Notes: generated by a model from the letters alone, not told the origin. Shown: positions 9,547-18,080, counted from the first letter of the stretch. The stretch: DNA of 19,714 bases from CAYLKS01 sp964384205 [NCBI: uncultured bacterium] (GCA_964384205.1 CAYLKS010000054.1:1-19714); one strand, 5' to 3'. Program-made: numbers and translations.

Positions 9547-10638
9547 TTATGAAATCTCCTTTGGAGGTCTTTCAACAATTTCCTCTCCTAATTTAACTCC
9601 AGAGATAATTTCAGTATTCATACCATCACTAATACCCACTTTAACTTTTCTTTTTTCTATTTTCTGAGTTGCTTTATCAACTAATACTTCAACCCAGGTT
9701 GAGTCTTCATCATAATGAATTAATCTTTCAGGAATAATCAATACATCATTTTTTTGATTTATTATAACTTCAGCATTTGCAGAATAGCCAGCTTTTAATT
9801 TTTTACCGCCTGTGTCTACTATATCGATTTCTATTGCAAAAGTAGTATTGTTGCCGTCTTTTTTTGCTTTTGGGGAAATTTTTGTAACTATCCCTTTTAC
9901 TTTTACATTAGGTAAAGCACCAATTTTTATGTTAGCAGTCATTCCTTCCTTTATCTTACCAATATCAATTTCGTCAACTTCTCCTTTGAATATTAGATCA
10001 TTCATATCTGCTATAGATAATAAATTAGTGCCAGGTTGGTAAGATGTTAGTGGTACTACAGGATCGCCTTCTTCAACCAAAATTTCAAGAATAGTGCCGG
10101 AAATAGGGGCTGTGATTATATTATTTACTTCTTTATTTTTTTCACTAATATTTCCTTTTGAAATTAATATCAATTTATCCTTTGCCATTTCATAGTTTAA
10201 TTTTTTTGTTTCATAAAGATTTTTTATATCTTCGAATTCTTTATCAGAAATTAAATTTTTCTTTTTTAATTCTAATGCTCTATCGTATTGTTTTTTTGCT
10301 GTATTAAATTCAATTTTACACATTTGTACTGTTTTTTTAGCTTGAATAAGCTCTATAGGGGTAGGATCAGGGTAAATTTCAAATAAAGGAGCTCCTTTTT
10401 TTACCAAATCTCCAACTTCTACATATTTCTTTTTGATTATCCCAGCAATTTTAGATTTTACAGATATTTCCTTCCTTGGTTTAATCTGTCCAATTGGGAT
10501 GGCTTTAATAATTATGGTATCTTTTTTGACTTTTACTAATGTAATTCCTGTATCATTTGCTTTTCTTTTGTTATTAATACTAAAAAATACCACTATAAAA
10601 ATGATAGCGATTAAGATAACTCCTATAATTTTTTTCAT
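9547..10638 (-). CDS. MacA/HlyD-family periplasmic adaptor
   Basis: This is a membrane-fusion (adaptor) protein linking an inner-membrane ABC exporter to an outer-membrane channel. In its 363 residues, 4-20 form a membrane anchor. Residues 57-88 and 176-200 are the two halves of a lipoyl/barrel-sandwich domain (SKIAGIIKKKYVEVGDLVKK and APISGTILEILVEEGDPV). Residues 95-160 form a coiled-coil hairpin, about 215-300 a beta-barrel, and 300-355 the membrane-proximal domain. AAGGAG lies 6 nt before ATG 10638. It is the first gene of the operon, and the order adaptor-permease-permease-ATPase is typical of MacAB/YknXYZ-like systems. No TolC-like outer-membrane gene is present, so the channel must be encoded elsewhere. 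Cargo could be a drug, peptide or lipid and cannot be told from sequence. Confidence 0.9.
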   Translation of the reverse strand: MKKIIGVILIAIIFIVVFFSINNKRKANDTGITLVKVKKDTIIIKAIPIGQIKPRKEISVKSKIAGIIKKKYVEVGDLVKKGAPLFEIYPDPTPIELIQAKKTVQMCKIEFNTAKKQYDRALELKKKNLISDKEFEDIKNLYETKKLNYEMAKDKLILISKGNISEKNKEVNNIITAPISGTILEILVEEGDPVVPLTSYQPGTNLLSIADMNDLIFKGEVDEIDIGKIKEGMTANIKIGALPNVKVKGIVTKISPKAKKDGNNTTFAIEIDIVDTGGKKLKAGYSANAEVIINQKNDVLIIPERLIHYDEDSTWVEVLVDKATQKIEKRKVKVGISDGMNTEIISGVKLGEEIVERPPKEIS

Positions 10639-10717
10639 ATTTTCTCCTTTTTTTATTTAATTTCGTAGATTTTATTAAAAATGTTTCAAAAAAGTTATTG
10701 ATTGTGAAAAAAAAAAT

Positions 10718-10745
10718 TTGACAAATTTGAAAAAAAAGATAAATT
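10718..10745 (+). promoter_or_regulatory. Possible promoter for the receiver-CheZ gene
   Basis: A perfect TTGACA (10718-10723) is followed after 16 bp by TAAATT (10740-10745, four of six matches). Transcription would begin within a few bases of ATG 10752. I see no ribosome binding site before that ATG, so the mRNA could be leaderless. The A-rich context makes the -10 call weak. Confidence 0.4.
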
Positions 10746-10751
10746 ATTATT

Positions 10752-11699
10752 ATGGAAAAAACAAAAATAGTGATTTTAGATACTTCAAAAAACAATTTAA
10801 AAATATATAAGGACATTTTTAAGCATAAATTATTTGAGGTTATTTATAGTAACTCCTGTAATGAATTATTAAAATTGGTAAAAAATAAATTTGTTCCTCA
10901 TATTATAATTATAAATAAAACATGCTGTGATTGTGATGCTTATGATTTTGTGATAGAGCTTAAATTAATAAAGCACTTACTTAATACAACTTTTATATTA
11001 ATAGTAGATAAATTAACAAAAGCAGAATATTATAAAGGTTTGTCGTTAGGGGTGTTTAAATTTCTGGAGGATCCTGTTGATAAAGAGGAATTACTTATTC
11101 ATATAAATTATATAATAAGTATGAGAGAAGTACAGGTAAAAATTATCAATGAAGTACTTGAATATTTGAAAGGAATTTTAATAGAAAATACAAAAGTAGA
11201 GAAGCATACAAAATTTTTAAAAGAGATAATATCAGGATATGAGTATATACCTCAAACAATTAAACAATTATCTAAAATAAATGAGGAAACTTCTGAATCT
11301 ACGTTTAAAATTTTAGAAAAAGTCGATCAGATTTATGAACTTGTTGATATTATAAAAAAAGCAATAATTCCTATTAAAAACGATAATAATTATAAAGAAC
11401 AGGTTGATCAAATTGAATCTGCTTTGGATAGATTAGATACTTTAACATTGGATATTATAACTTATTCCCAATTTCAGGATATTACATCCCAGCAAATAAA
11501 TTATGCAAATTCTATTATTAATAATATTGAGAAATTGTTGGGGAAATTGTTATCATATTTTGGAGAGAAAGTCTTAACGGTCTCCAAATTAAATATAGAA
11601 GGAACGTTTGATCCAAAAGCTACGATTAGAATTAATAAAGTTAAACAGGTAGAAATTGATAATTTAATAAAAATGATTAAAAATGAAAAAAAGTATTAA
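10752..11699 (+). CDS. Degenerate receiver domain fused to CheZ-like phosphatase
   Basis: Residues 1-125 have the alternating strand/helix pattern of a CheY-like receiver, but the key residues are changed. The usual phosphoacceptor Asp after the third strand is Asn55 (IIIINK), and the conserved Lys before Pro is Glu/Asp (LEDP, 105-108). Only one acid (Asp10) is left in the acidic pocket. Residues 125-270 form a long helical region ending in FQDITSQQ (241-248). This matches the CheZ active-site helix, and Asp243 and Gln247 correspond to E. coli CheZ Asp143 and Gln147. CheZ removes phosphate from CheY~P in chemotaxis. A pseudo-receiver joined to an intact-looking CheZ dyad suggests a phosphatase steered by protein contact rather than by its own phosphorylation. 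No other chemotaxis or flagellar gene is in the window. The next gene overlaps its end by 17 bp. Confidence 0.78.
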   Translation: MEKTKIVILDTSKNNLKIYKDIFKHKLFEVIYSNSCNELLKLVKNKFVPHIIIINKTCCDCDAYDFVIELKLIKHLLNTTFILIVDKLTKAEYYKGLSLGVFKFLEDPVDKEELLIHINYIISMREVQVKIINEVLEYLKGILIENTKVEKHTKFLKEIISGYEYIPQTIKQLSKINEETSESTFKILEKVDQIYELVDIIKKAIIPIKNDNNYKEQVDQIESALDRLDTLTLDIITYSQFQDITSQQINYANSIINNIEKLLGKLLSYFGEKVLTVSKLNIEGTFDPKATIRINKVKQVEIDNLIKMIKNEKKY

Positions 11700-12135
11700 T
11701 TGGTCATTTGAAATAACTATCACTGATTTTGATGCTTTTATAAATAGAATGGATCTTTTTTTTAAAAGTAATGCTTATAATACAAAAATAGATAATAATG
11801 TTTTTCATTTTTTTTCTACATTCAAGCCAATTTCAAATAAAAGATATTTGGATATGATTGATGGAGGGAGTTTTTCTTTTTTTCATAAAAGAGAAGATGA
11901 ATATGATATTGAAATTAGGATTAATATTACAAGAATGTTCTATTTTTGGGTTTTTGGTCCTTTTATATTAGTTTTGACAATGCTGATTTATAATTATCTT
12001 ATTAATCCTTTTTTTCAGTTTAATTGGATAAAATTAGCTGTAATTATATTAAGTTTCAGTGGATATTTTTACATTAAAATACAAATTCCTAAAATAAAAG
12101 CTTTTGTAGAAAATCTTCTTTGGGATTTTGTTTAA
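11683..12135 (+). CDS. Small membrane protein of unknown function
   Basis: I do not recognise this 150-residue protein. Residues 1-80 are soluble and mixed in character. Two membrane helices follow (about 83-107 and 115-133) with a short Asn/Phe-rich turn between them, then a C-terminal helix. Its ATG lies inside the last codons of the receiver-CheZ gene (17-bp overlap, different frame), so the two are probably translated from one mRNA and may share a task. The N-terminal part could sit in the cytoplasm next to the CheZ-like protein. No cysteines, histidine clusters or catalytic motif stand out. Confidence 0.7.
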   Translation: MKKSINWSFEITITDFDAFINRMDLFFKSNAYNTKIDNNVFHFFSTFKPISNKRYLDMIDGGSFSFFHKREDEYDIEIRINITRMFYFWVFGPFILVLTMLIYNYLINPFFQFNWIKLAVIILSFSGYFYIKIQIPKIKAFVENLLWDFV

Positions 12136-12983
12136 TAATTCATTTAGTAATTTGTTTAAAAGCAGTCTTTTTATTATGTAATTCATTATATGGTAATTCA
12201 AAAATTATTAGAAATGATTTGTTATTTTTTTAATATAATATTGCTTATCGTAGCAGCTAAGTTTGGTTGAGTTAAAATATCATCTTTTAATGTGAAATCT
12301 TTAAGAAGAGCTAAAAATCATTTGTTAAAATGTTAAGCTATAGTTTTTTAAATGTAATGTTATTTGTTTACTGTTTAATAGTAAGTATATTGTATTATAA
12401 TATATATAAATTATGATTGAGAACTGTTGTAGCTGTTAATTATAAGCTCATTAGATTAAATGGAAATTAATATTAGATAAAATTAATTGTGAATTTGATT
12501 AGGAATTATTAGAAAAATACAGCGCTCCTATTCCTTGATTTGTTGTATTTGAATAACAATAGAGCAAATGAAGAATATTCTGATAATGTGGAGGTTCTAT
12601 TAGGAATTCATTGTTTGCTGCAATACTTGAGAAATAAGAAAAATTAAAATTGTTTTTGTCGAAGTAAATGTAGCTAAATATAGCAGAAATTAATTCTTCA
12701 ATAAATTAATACTATAATTGAAGTATTGCGGCTAACTAAGGGGAAAGTAAGATAAATAAAATATAAAAATAGTCAGCAAAAAAATATTTATAAAAAGTTA
12801 TTTTTTTTTATAACATTGTTGACATTATATTGTTTTTTTATATAATAAAATTAGATTGGTTATAAAATTTTGATTATTTGTTATAAATGTAAATGAGGAA
12901 ATAGAGAGTATATTAGTTGATTGGAGGGTAAATTAAATATTTTTGTTATGTTTTATAATTAATGGTAGAAAAGGGGTAAAGAT
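12136..12983. other. 850-bp spacer with a possible eroded gene
   Basis: No intact gene is seen. Between about 12510 and 12656 the plus strand has a stop-free stretch that reads like protein, with segments such as LLFLDLLYLNNNRANEEYSD and VEVLLGIHCLLQYL. An adjacent frame gives ELLEKYSAPIP between stops. This could be the remains of a decayed gene, but I cannot name a family. A weak inverted repeat (CTTCAAT 12696-12702 with ATTGAAG 12717-12723) follows. The right end holds the promoter at 12819-12846 and the leader of the next gene. Confidence 0.35.
12819..12846 (+). promoter_or_regulatory. Sigma70-type promoter for the T9SS-tailed protein
   Basis: A perfect TTGACA (12819-12824) and a perfect TATAAT (12841-12846) are 16 bp apart. 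Transcription would start near 12853, giving a leader of about 130 nt before ATG 12984. A short inverted repeat (GTTAT 12797-12801, ATAAC 12810-12814) lies just upstream of the -35 box and could be an operator. The spacing is 1 bp short of ideal. Confidence 0.65.
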
Positions 12984-15900
12984 ATGGCAAAAATATTTTT
13001 TGTTATCTTTTTGTGTTATTTTTCTTTATTAGCTGATTGGAATATTTTGAGACAGGGAAAGATAAAGGGGAATATAGATGATGTGTTTATTTTTGGTAGT
13101 TCAATTTATATTGGAGGAGATTGTTTATATAGGGCAAGTATTCCTGTAGTTAGTGATTTTGAAAAAATTTATTCTCAGGATTTTATTAATTTTAGTGCAA
13201 ATAATAAAAGAATATTTGCTATAAGATATAAAGATGATGAAATTTATTATTCAGATAATTATGGAATTTCATGGGAATCTATTAAATACGGTGGAAAAAG
13301 TATTTATTGGAAAGAAATTTTTACAGTAAACGATAGTGTGACAATTGCAGTCGGAGATACTATTGCTAAAACAATTGATGATGGCAATACGTGGTTTATA
13401 TGGGCTGATGGGCTACAGCAAATTGATAATTACACTTTCTATGATTTATATTTTCAGAATGAGAATACAGGAGTAGTAGTGGGTAAAAATAGAGATAATA
13501 ATAAATTTTATATTTTTAGAACTAATGATAATGGCCAATCGTGGGATACAGTTTATATATCATCAAAAACATCATATAATAAAGTAGATCTTTTTTTTGT
13601 TAATTCTTCCAGGGGGTGGATTTCTTTTTCTACTTCTTATGGATGTGATTCTATATATATGACAAATGATTCAGGCAAAACATGGGAGGGGCTATATTAT
13701 TATAAAGATAATGATTTGAGGCCTACGAAATTATTTTTTGTTTCTAATGATACCGGATTTGCTATTGGTAAGATACGTTCTCCTTCAAAACCGGCACTTA
13801 TGAAAACAGTGGATGGGGGGCATAATTGGTATATTTTGGATACATTACAATATAATCCAATTGCTATTTTTGTAGAGAATAATATCGTTTATATTGGTTG
13901 TTATTATGGAATCCTGGAAAAATATGAAAATAATGAACTTATAAATTTATCATTAAAATCAGAATCTTTTGAATATACCTGGGTAGTTAACGGAAGTAAT
14001 AAAACTACATTTTTTATTGGCAATTATAGTGATTATTCAATATTGAAAACCACAGATATTGGGAGTAATTTTTCAGATATAGAGACTCCTTTTAAACCTT
14101 ATAGAATTTATTTTTTTAATGATTTTTCAGGAATAGGTGTATCTTCATCTGGAAAAAAAATATATTATACTGATGACGGTGGTAATTCATGGGAATATTT
14201 TTCAAATTCGTTCAGTAAATCTTGGAGGGATATAATTTTTCTTAATGATACCATAGGATGGTTATTGGGAGATTCCATTATTCAAACAAACAATAGTGGT
14301 AAAAAATGGTTCGATATTTCAAATAGACTTCCCACTAATATTATGTTGAGAAAGGGCTGTATAGTTAAGGATAAAATATATTTATGTGGTTATGATGAAA
14401 TAAATAAAAGTGCTATTATTTTAGTTTCAGAAGATACTTGTAAATCATTTACTACATTGTATAATAGCAGTGGATATGCGTACTATATTTATTTTGTTAA
14501 TACTAAAGTAGGATATTGTAGTAATAAATATAGATTATTGAAGACAGTGGACTCTGGAATTACATGGGATACAGTTTATACTTTCCCTACATCAGAATAT
14601 ATATATGCTATATATTTTTATAATAATGATATTGGTTGGGTAGGTACGGATGAAGGTTTTATTTATAACACCTTATATGGTGGCGCTTCTTTTGTGAAGG
14701 AAATTGAACATGATGATCATATTAATCATTTTTTTTATGCAAACAATACTTTATTTGCTACGGGAGATAATGGATTTATTGCTCGGCGTAATTTGGATTC
14801 TGTTTATGTTATTTTGGACAAAGGATGGCATTTAGTCTCTTTTCCTTTAAATTTATTTGATAATACATTTAATAATATTTCGGATGATATTACACCATTT
14901 TACAATAGCCAAAATAATAGCAATATTTATATCTGGAAAGAGGGAATATCTGGTTATGTGGTTCCCGATAATTTAATAAATACTCAAGCTTATTTTATTT
15001 ATATATGGCAAGATAGTACTGTTTTAGATTTTTATGGAGAATTGGTTAATAATGATAATTTTATATTTGATATAACAAAATCCTCAAATAGTGAATATTG
15101 TGGTTTAAATCTTATTCCTAATCCTTATAATGATACAATAGATTTTCAATTAATTTATTCTAATTCTGACATTGATAATAAATACTGGATATGGACAGAT
15201 TCTGGCTATGCTTTTTATCCCAATGGTGGAAGAAGTAATTTGATATATCCCACAGAAGCATTTTGGGTTTGTTCAAAAAAAGAGAATGGTAGTTTAGTAA
15301 TATCTAAACCTTATGATTATGTTCCAAAAATGAATAAAAGTAATTTTAATTTATTATGGAGGATAAAAATTGTTCAGGATAGTATTATGGATGCAAATAA
15401 TTTTTTAGGAATATATAAAAATGCGAGTGATAGTTTAGATTTATATGATATGCAGGAAGTCCCATCTTTGAAAAATAGTGAGTTAAATTTATATTTTATA
15501 AATAATGGTCAGAGATTGATGCAATGTGTAAATAGAAATTCAATGATATATAAAGGAACTATTCAGTCGACTAAACTGGATACAGTAAAAGTATTTTTTT
15601 ATCCTGTGGTTTCTAATGGAGAAAAATTGGTATTTAATATAAATAATACTATTTTTGATATATATGATACTTCCTATATAGAAATGATTAAAGACGATAC
15701 AATTGTAAATTTTGATATATCTATTGAAGGTTATACAAAATTTAAAGAAAATGAGGTAGTTATAAGACAAAATGAAATAATATGTTTTCCAAATCCTTGT
15801 AAGGATTATTTATATATAAAAAATAATACTGGTAATAAATATGATTTACTTTATATTTATGATGCGACAGGAATGTTGTTATTAAAAACAGATATTAATT

Positions 15901-16019
15901 TAGTTGGTAATTCTATTAAAAGAATAGACTATTTCGCTAAGTTCTCATCAGGTATTTATTTTATTCGGCTAAGAGGTAAACATATTCAAAAAAAATTGAA
16001 AATAGTTAAAGTAAGATAA
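12984..16019 (+). CDS. Secreted Ycf48/BNR-like beta-propeller protein with T9SS C-terminal sorting domain
   Basis: This 1011-residue protein should be exported by Sec and then sent across the outer membrane by the type IX system. Residues 1-17 are a signal peptide. About 20-610 hold roughly ten repeats ending in motifs such as TNDNGQSWDTV, TNDSGKTWEGL, TDDGGNSWEYF and TVDSGITWDTV, the Asp-box (BNR/Ycf48) signature of a beta-propeller blade. About 615-800 is a beta-rich module beginning KGWHLVSFPLNLF, of the sort common in surface proteins of this group. Residues 932-1011 are a classic type A Por-secretion tail: FPNPCKDYLYI, a YDATGML strand, SSGIYFIRL and a basic KKLKIVK end. AAGGGG (12971-12976) supports the start. 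The ligand or role of the propeller is unknown. The glycosyltransferase gene follows after 65 bp and may share its transcript. Confidence 0.88.
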   Translation: MAKIFFVIFLCYFSLLADWNILRQGKIKGNIDDVFIFGSSIYIGGDCLYRASIPVVSDFEKIYSQDFINFSANNKRIFAIRYKDDEIYYSDNYGISWESIKYGGKSIYWKEIFTVNDSVTIAVGDTIAKTIDDGNTWFIWADGLQQIDNYTFYDLYFQNENTGVVVGKNRDNNKFYIFRTNDNGQSWDTVYISSKTSYNKVDLFFVNSSRGWISFSTSYGCDSIYMTNDSGKTWEGLYYYKDNDLRPTKLFFVSNDTGFAIGKIRSPSKPALMKTVDGGHNWYILDTLQYNPIAIFVENNIVYIGCYYGILEKYENNELINLSLKSESFEYTWVVNGSNKTTFFIGNYSDYSILKTTDIGSNFSDIETPFKPYRIYFFNDFSGIGVSSSGKKIYYTDDGGNSWEYFSNSFSKSWRDIIFLNDTIGWLLGDSIIQTNNSGKKWFDISNRLPTNIMLRKGCIVKDKIYLCGYDEINKSAIILVSEDTCKSFTTLYNSSGYAYYIYFVNTKVGYCSNKYRLLKTVDSGITWDTVYTFPTSEYIYAIYFYNNDIGWVGTDEGFIYNTLYGGASFVKEIEHDDHINHFFYANNTLFATGDNGFIARRNLDSVYVILDKGWHLVSFPLNLFDNTFNNISDDITPFYNSQNNSNIYIWKEGISGYVVPDNLINTQAYFIYIWQDSTVLDFYGELVNNDNFIFDITKSSNSEYCGLNLIPNPYNDTIDFQLIYSNSDIDNKYWIWTDSGYAFYPNGGRSNLIYPTEAFWVCSKKENGSLVISKPYDYVPKMNKSNFNLLWRIKIVQDSIMDANNFLGIYKNASDSLDLYDMQEVPSLKNSELNLYFINNGQRLMQCVNRNSMIYKGTIQSTKLDTVKVFFYPVVSNGEKLVFNINNTIFDIYDTSYIEMIKDDTIVNFDISIEGYTKFKENEVVIRQNEIICFPNPCKDYLYIKNNTGNKYDLLYIYDATGMLLLKTDINLVGNSIKRIDYFAKFSSGIYFIRLRGKHIQKKLKIVKVR

Positions 16020-16084
16020 TTTATTGATAATTTTTATGGAATTGGTAATTGATTTTTTGAGAAGATGGAGTTATATTAATTTTT

Positions 16085-17227
16085 ATGAAAAAATTGCTTG
16101 TTATTATCCAGGATAGATTATCTGATTTAGTTAAAAAAGGCGAGATTACTCCGTTGTATTATAATCCAGGCAATTATTTTGATGAAATTCATTTGATTAT
16201 GACGAATGATGATTATATTAATCCTGATAATATCAAAATTACAGTAGGAGATGCAAAATTATATATATATAATATTCCTGTAACTATTTTTAATCCGTTC
16301 TCTGTTATGAAAATGCAAAAAAAAGGAATAAAGATTGCTCAGAGGGTTAAGCCTGATATAATAAGATGCTATGGTCCTTTTATAAATTCTTTCTTAGGGT
16401 ATCATATAAAAAAATATATAAACAAGCCTTTATTGGTCTCATTACATATAAATAATGATCTTTCTATTAGAAAGTTATCTCTTAAAAGATTTAAGTTAAT
16501 AAAATGGTTATTTGCTGTGTTTCATAAATATATAATTGAAAAACCAGTTATGAAAAATGCTGATCTTTTAGTCCCAGTTTATACAAGTATACTGCCATAT
16601 ATTTATAGTTTAAATAAAAAAGCAAATGCCAGAGTTCTTTATAACATCATTGATATTAAATCTATTAAAAGAAAAGGTGATTATAGTTTGCATAAGCCAA
16701 TGAGATTTCTTTATACAGGAAGGTTAATAAAATATAAAAATCCATTAAATATTATTAAGGCTTTAGAGAATATTGAATATGATTATGTCTTTGATATTTA
16801 TGGAGATGGGCCTATTAAAAATGAATTACACAAATATATAGAAAAAAGGCAGTTATCAGATAAAATAAAATTAAAAGGTTTTATAAAGAATTCAGATATA
16901 TTATCAAAATTATGTGAATATGATATATTTTTGATACATTCTTTGTATCATGAGATTTCTAAGACTGTTTTAGAAGCAATGGCTGCTGGGTTGCCTATTA
17001 TATTAAATAATCTTAAGGATGGTTTTATTACTGAGTATAATAAAAATGTAGTTTTAAAAGTAGAGAATGCCCCAGAGAGTTATAGAAAAGCTATTCTATT
17101 TTTAATTGAAAATAAAGAAGAACGGGAAAGATTAGGGCATAATGCTTATAATTATTATTATGATTTTTTAAATGCTAATAAGATGGAACATGAATGGTTG
17201 GAGATTTTTAACAAGTATATCAAATAA
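16085..17227 (+). CDS. GT4-family glycosyltransferase (GT-B fold)
   Basis: This 380-residue enzyme should transfer a sugar from a nucleotide-sugar donor in the cytoplasm or at the inner membrane. The N-terminal half (1-190) is the acceptor side. The C-terminal half has the donor-site landmarks of GT4: TGRLIKYKNP (211-220), YGDGP (239-243), KGFI (264-267) and ISKTVLEAMAAGLPII (291-306). The two Glu residues of the usual EX7E motif appear as Glu290 and Glu297, one residue closer than normal (EX6E). The acceptor and sugar are unknown; it could act on a surface glycan or a glycoprotein. No signal peptide or membrane helix is seen. It heads the exosortase cluster, and genes for cell-surface sugar assembly often sit beside exosortases. 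The ribosome site is weak (GGAG about 13 nt upstream). Confidence 0.85.
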   Translation: MKKLLVIIQDRLSDLVKKGEITPLYYNPGNYFDEIHLIMTNDDYINPDNIKITVGDAKLYIYNIPVTIFNPFSVMKMQKKGIKIAQRVKPDIIRCYGPFINSFLGYHIKKYINKPLLVSLHINNDLSIRKLSLKRFKLIKWLFAVFHKYIIEKPVMKNADLLVPVYTSILPYIYSLNKKANARVLYNIIDIKSIKRKGDYSLHKPMRFLYTGRLIKYKNPLNIIKALENIEYDYVFDIYGDGPIKNELHKYIEKRQLSDKIKLKGFIKNSDILSKLCEYDIFLIHSLYHEISKTVLEAMAAGLPIILNNLKDGFITEYNKNVVLKVENAPESYRKAILFLIENKEERERLGHNAYNYYYDFLNANKMEHEWLEIFNKYIK

Positions 17228-17249
17228 AAATATCGTTTATTTTATTAAT

Positions 17250-17633
17250 ATGATTTTGTTGATAGGGGATTTATTTATTATTAAGATTATACTTTTATTA
17301 TTTGATATTAAATTGATTAATCTTTTCCCAAATATATTAATAGAAAAAGCAAATTTTTTATATAAAATTTCTTATTCGGGTATTTGGATATATTTTTTAA
17401 TTATATTGTTGTATAGTTTTATAAAACAACATAATAGCATGCATATTCTTTTGTTGCATATAAATATTATTGGAATTCTGGCAATCAATATTTTATGTGC
17501 AATATATCATAGTCATGTGCTGTATAGTATTAAGGTTTTTGTTAATGCAATTTATATCCCTTTCCTTTTAATTTTATTATTTACAGAGATTCTTAAATGG
17601 AAAGTTTTAAAATCAAAAAAAGTTTTATTGTAA
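17250..17633 (+). CDS. Small four-helix membrane protein beside the exosortase
   Basis: I do not recognise this protein. From ATG 17250 it has 127 residues and is almost wholly hydrophobic, with about four membrane helices (near 2-25, 43-60, 64-86 and 95-118) and a basic C-terminus (KWKVLKSKKVLL). The start is uncertain. The frame is open back to ATG 17172, which would overlap the glycosyltransferase by 56 bp and add 26 residues. No start has a good ribosome site. Its 3' end overlaps the exosortase start by 37 bp, so the two are translationally linked. It could be an accessory subunit of the exosortase or simply a neighbour. Confidence 0.6.
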   Translation: MILLIGDLFIIKIILLLFDIKLINLFPNILIEKANFLYKISYSGIWIYFLIILLYSFIKQHNSMHILLLHINIIGILAINILCAIYHSHVLYSIKVFVNAIYIPFLLILLFTEILKWKVLKSKKVLL

Positions 17634-18079
17634 AATCTTTTTTTGCTATTCTGAGCATGTTTGTCTTTATTTGGCTGATTTTACCATATAGATTTTTATA
17701 TAGTTTTGAAATTTTTTATACCAGGTTTTTATATTATATTTTGAAAGTATTTCTCCCTGAAATTTCTCAAAAAGCATGTATATTATCATACCATAATATA
17801 TATTTGAAAATTATATTGGAATGTACTGGTATTTTTTATCATATAATTTTTGGAGGATTGATTTTTAATTTAGAGTTAAGATTTTTTTATAAAATTTGCT
17901 TATTTTTTTTATCAGTGTTTATTCTGCAATTATTCAATATAATAAGATTTTATTTATTATTTACTGTAAAGATGGATTTTTTATTACTGCATGATGTATT
18001 GTGGAATGGATTTTTTTTGATTTTAGCTTCTATTCTGTGGGTATTTATTTTGAAAATATCTTATAATAGGAGGTTATAA
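17597..18079 (+). CDS. Miniature exosortase-family transpeptidase/protease
   Basis: Exosortases and archaeosortases are polytopic inner-membrane enzymes that cut a C-terminal sorting signal from exported proteins and probably pass them to an acceptor. This 160-residue protein has about four to five membrane helices and all three family hallmarks: ECTG with Cys76, NIIR with Arg117, and LHDVLW with His132, in the right order and each at a membrane edge. It is short, close to the bare catalytic core; many exosortases are 180-300 residues or longer. It begins inside the preceding membrane-protein gene and ends 1 bp before the 56-residue candidate substrate gene. The assignment rests on the triad and topology, since overall sequence in this family is very diverse. 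Confidence 0.78.
   Translation: MESFKIKKSFIVKSFFAILSMFVFIWLILPYRFLYSFEIFYTRFLYYILKVFLPEISQKACILSYHNIYLKIILECTGIFYHIIFGGLIFNLELRFFYKICLFFLSVFILQLFNIIRFYLLFTVKMDFLLLHDVLWNGFFLILASILWVFILKISYNRRL
18068..18073 (+). promoter_or_regulatory. Strong ribosome binding site for the 56-residue protein
   Basis: A perfect AGGAGG lies 7 nt before ATG 18081, inside the last codons of the exosortase gene. It is the best ribosome site in this cluster and suggests the tiny downstream protein is made in larger amounts than the enzyme, as expected for a substrate. Confidence 0.75.
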
Positions 18080-18080
18080 T

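Noticed and set aside
10433-10816. Open frames on both strands around the start of the adaptor gene
   Set aside because: They lie opposite or across the well-supported HlyD-type adaptor and receiver-CheZ genes and have no motif or ribosome site; they are shadows.
12136-12983. tRNA, other structured RNA or CRISPR in the large spacers
   Set aside because: No T-loop-like GTTCGA stretch, no GC-rich island and no regular repeat-spacer pattern was found; structured RNAs would stand out in such AT-rich DNA.
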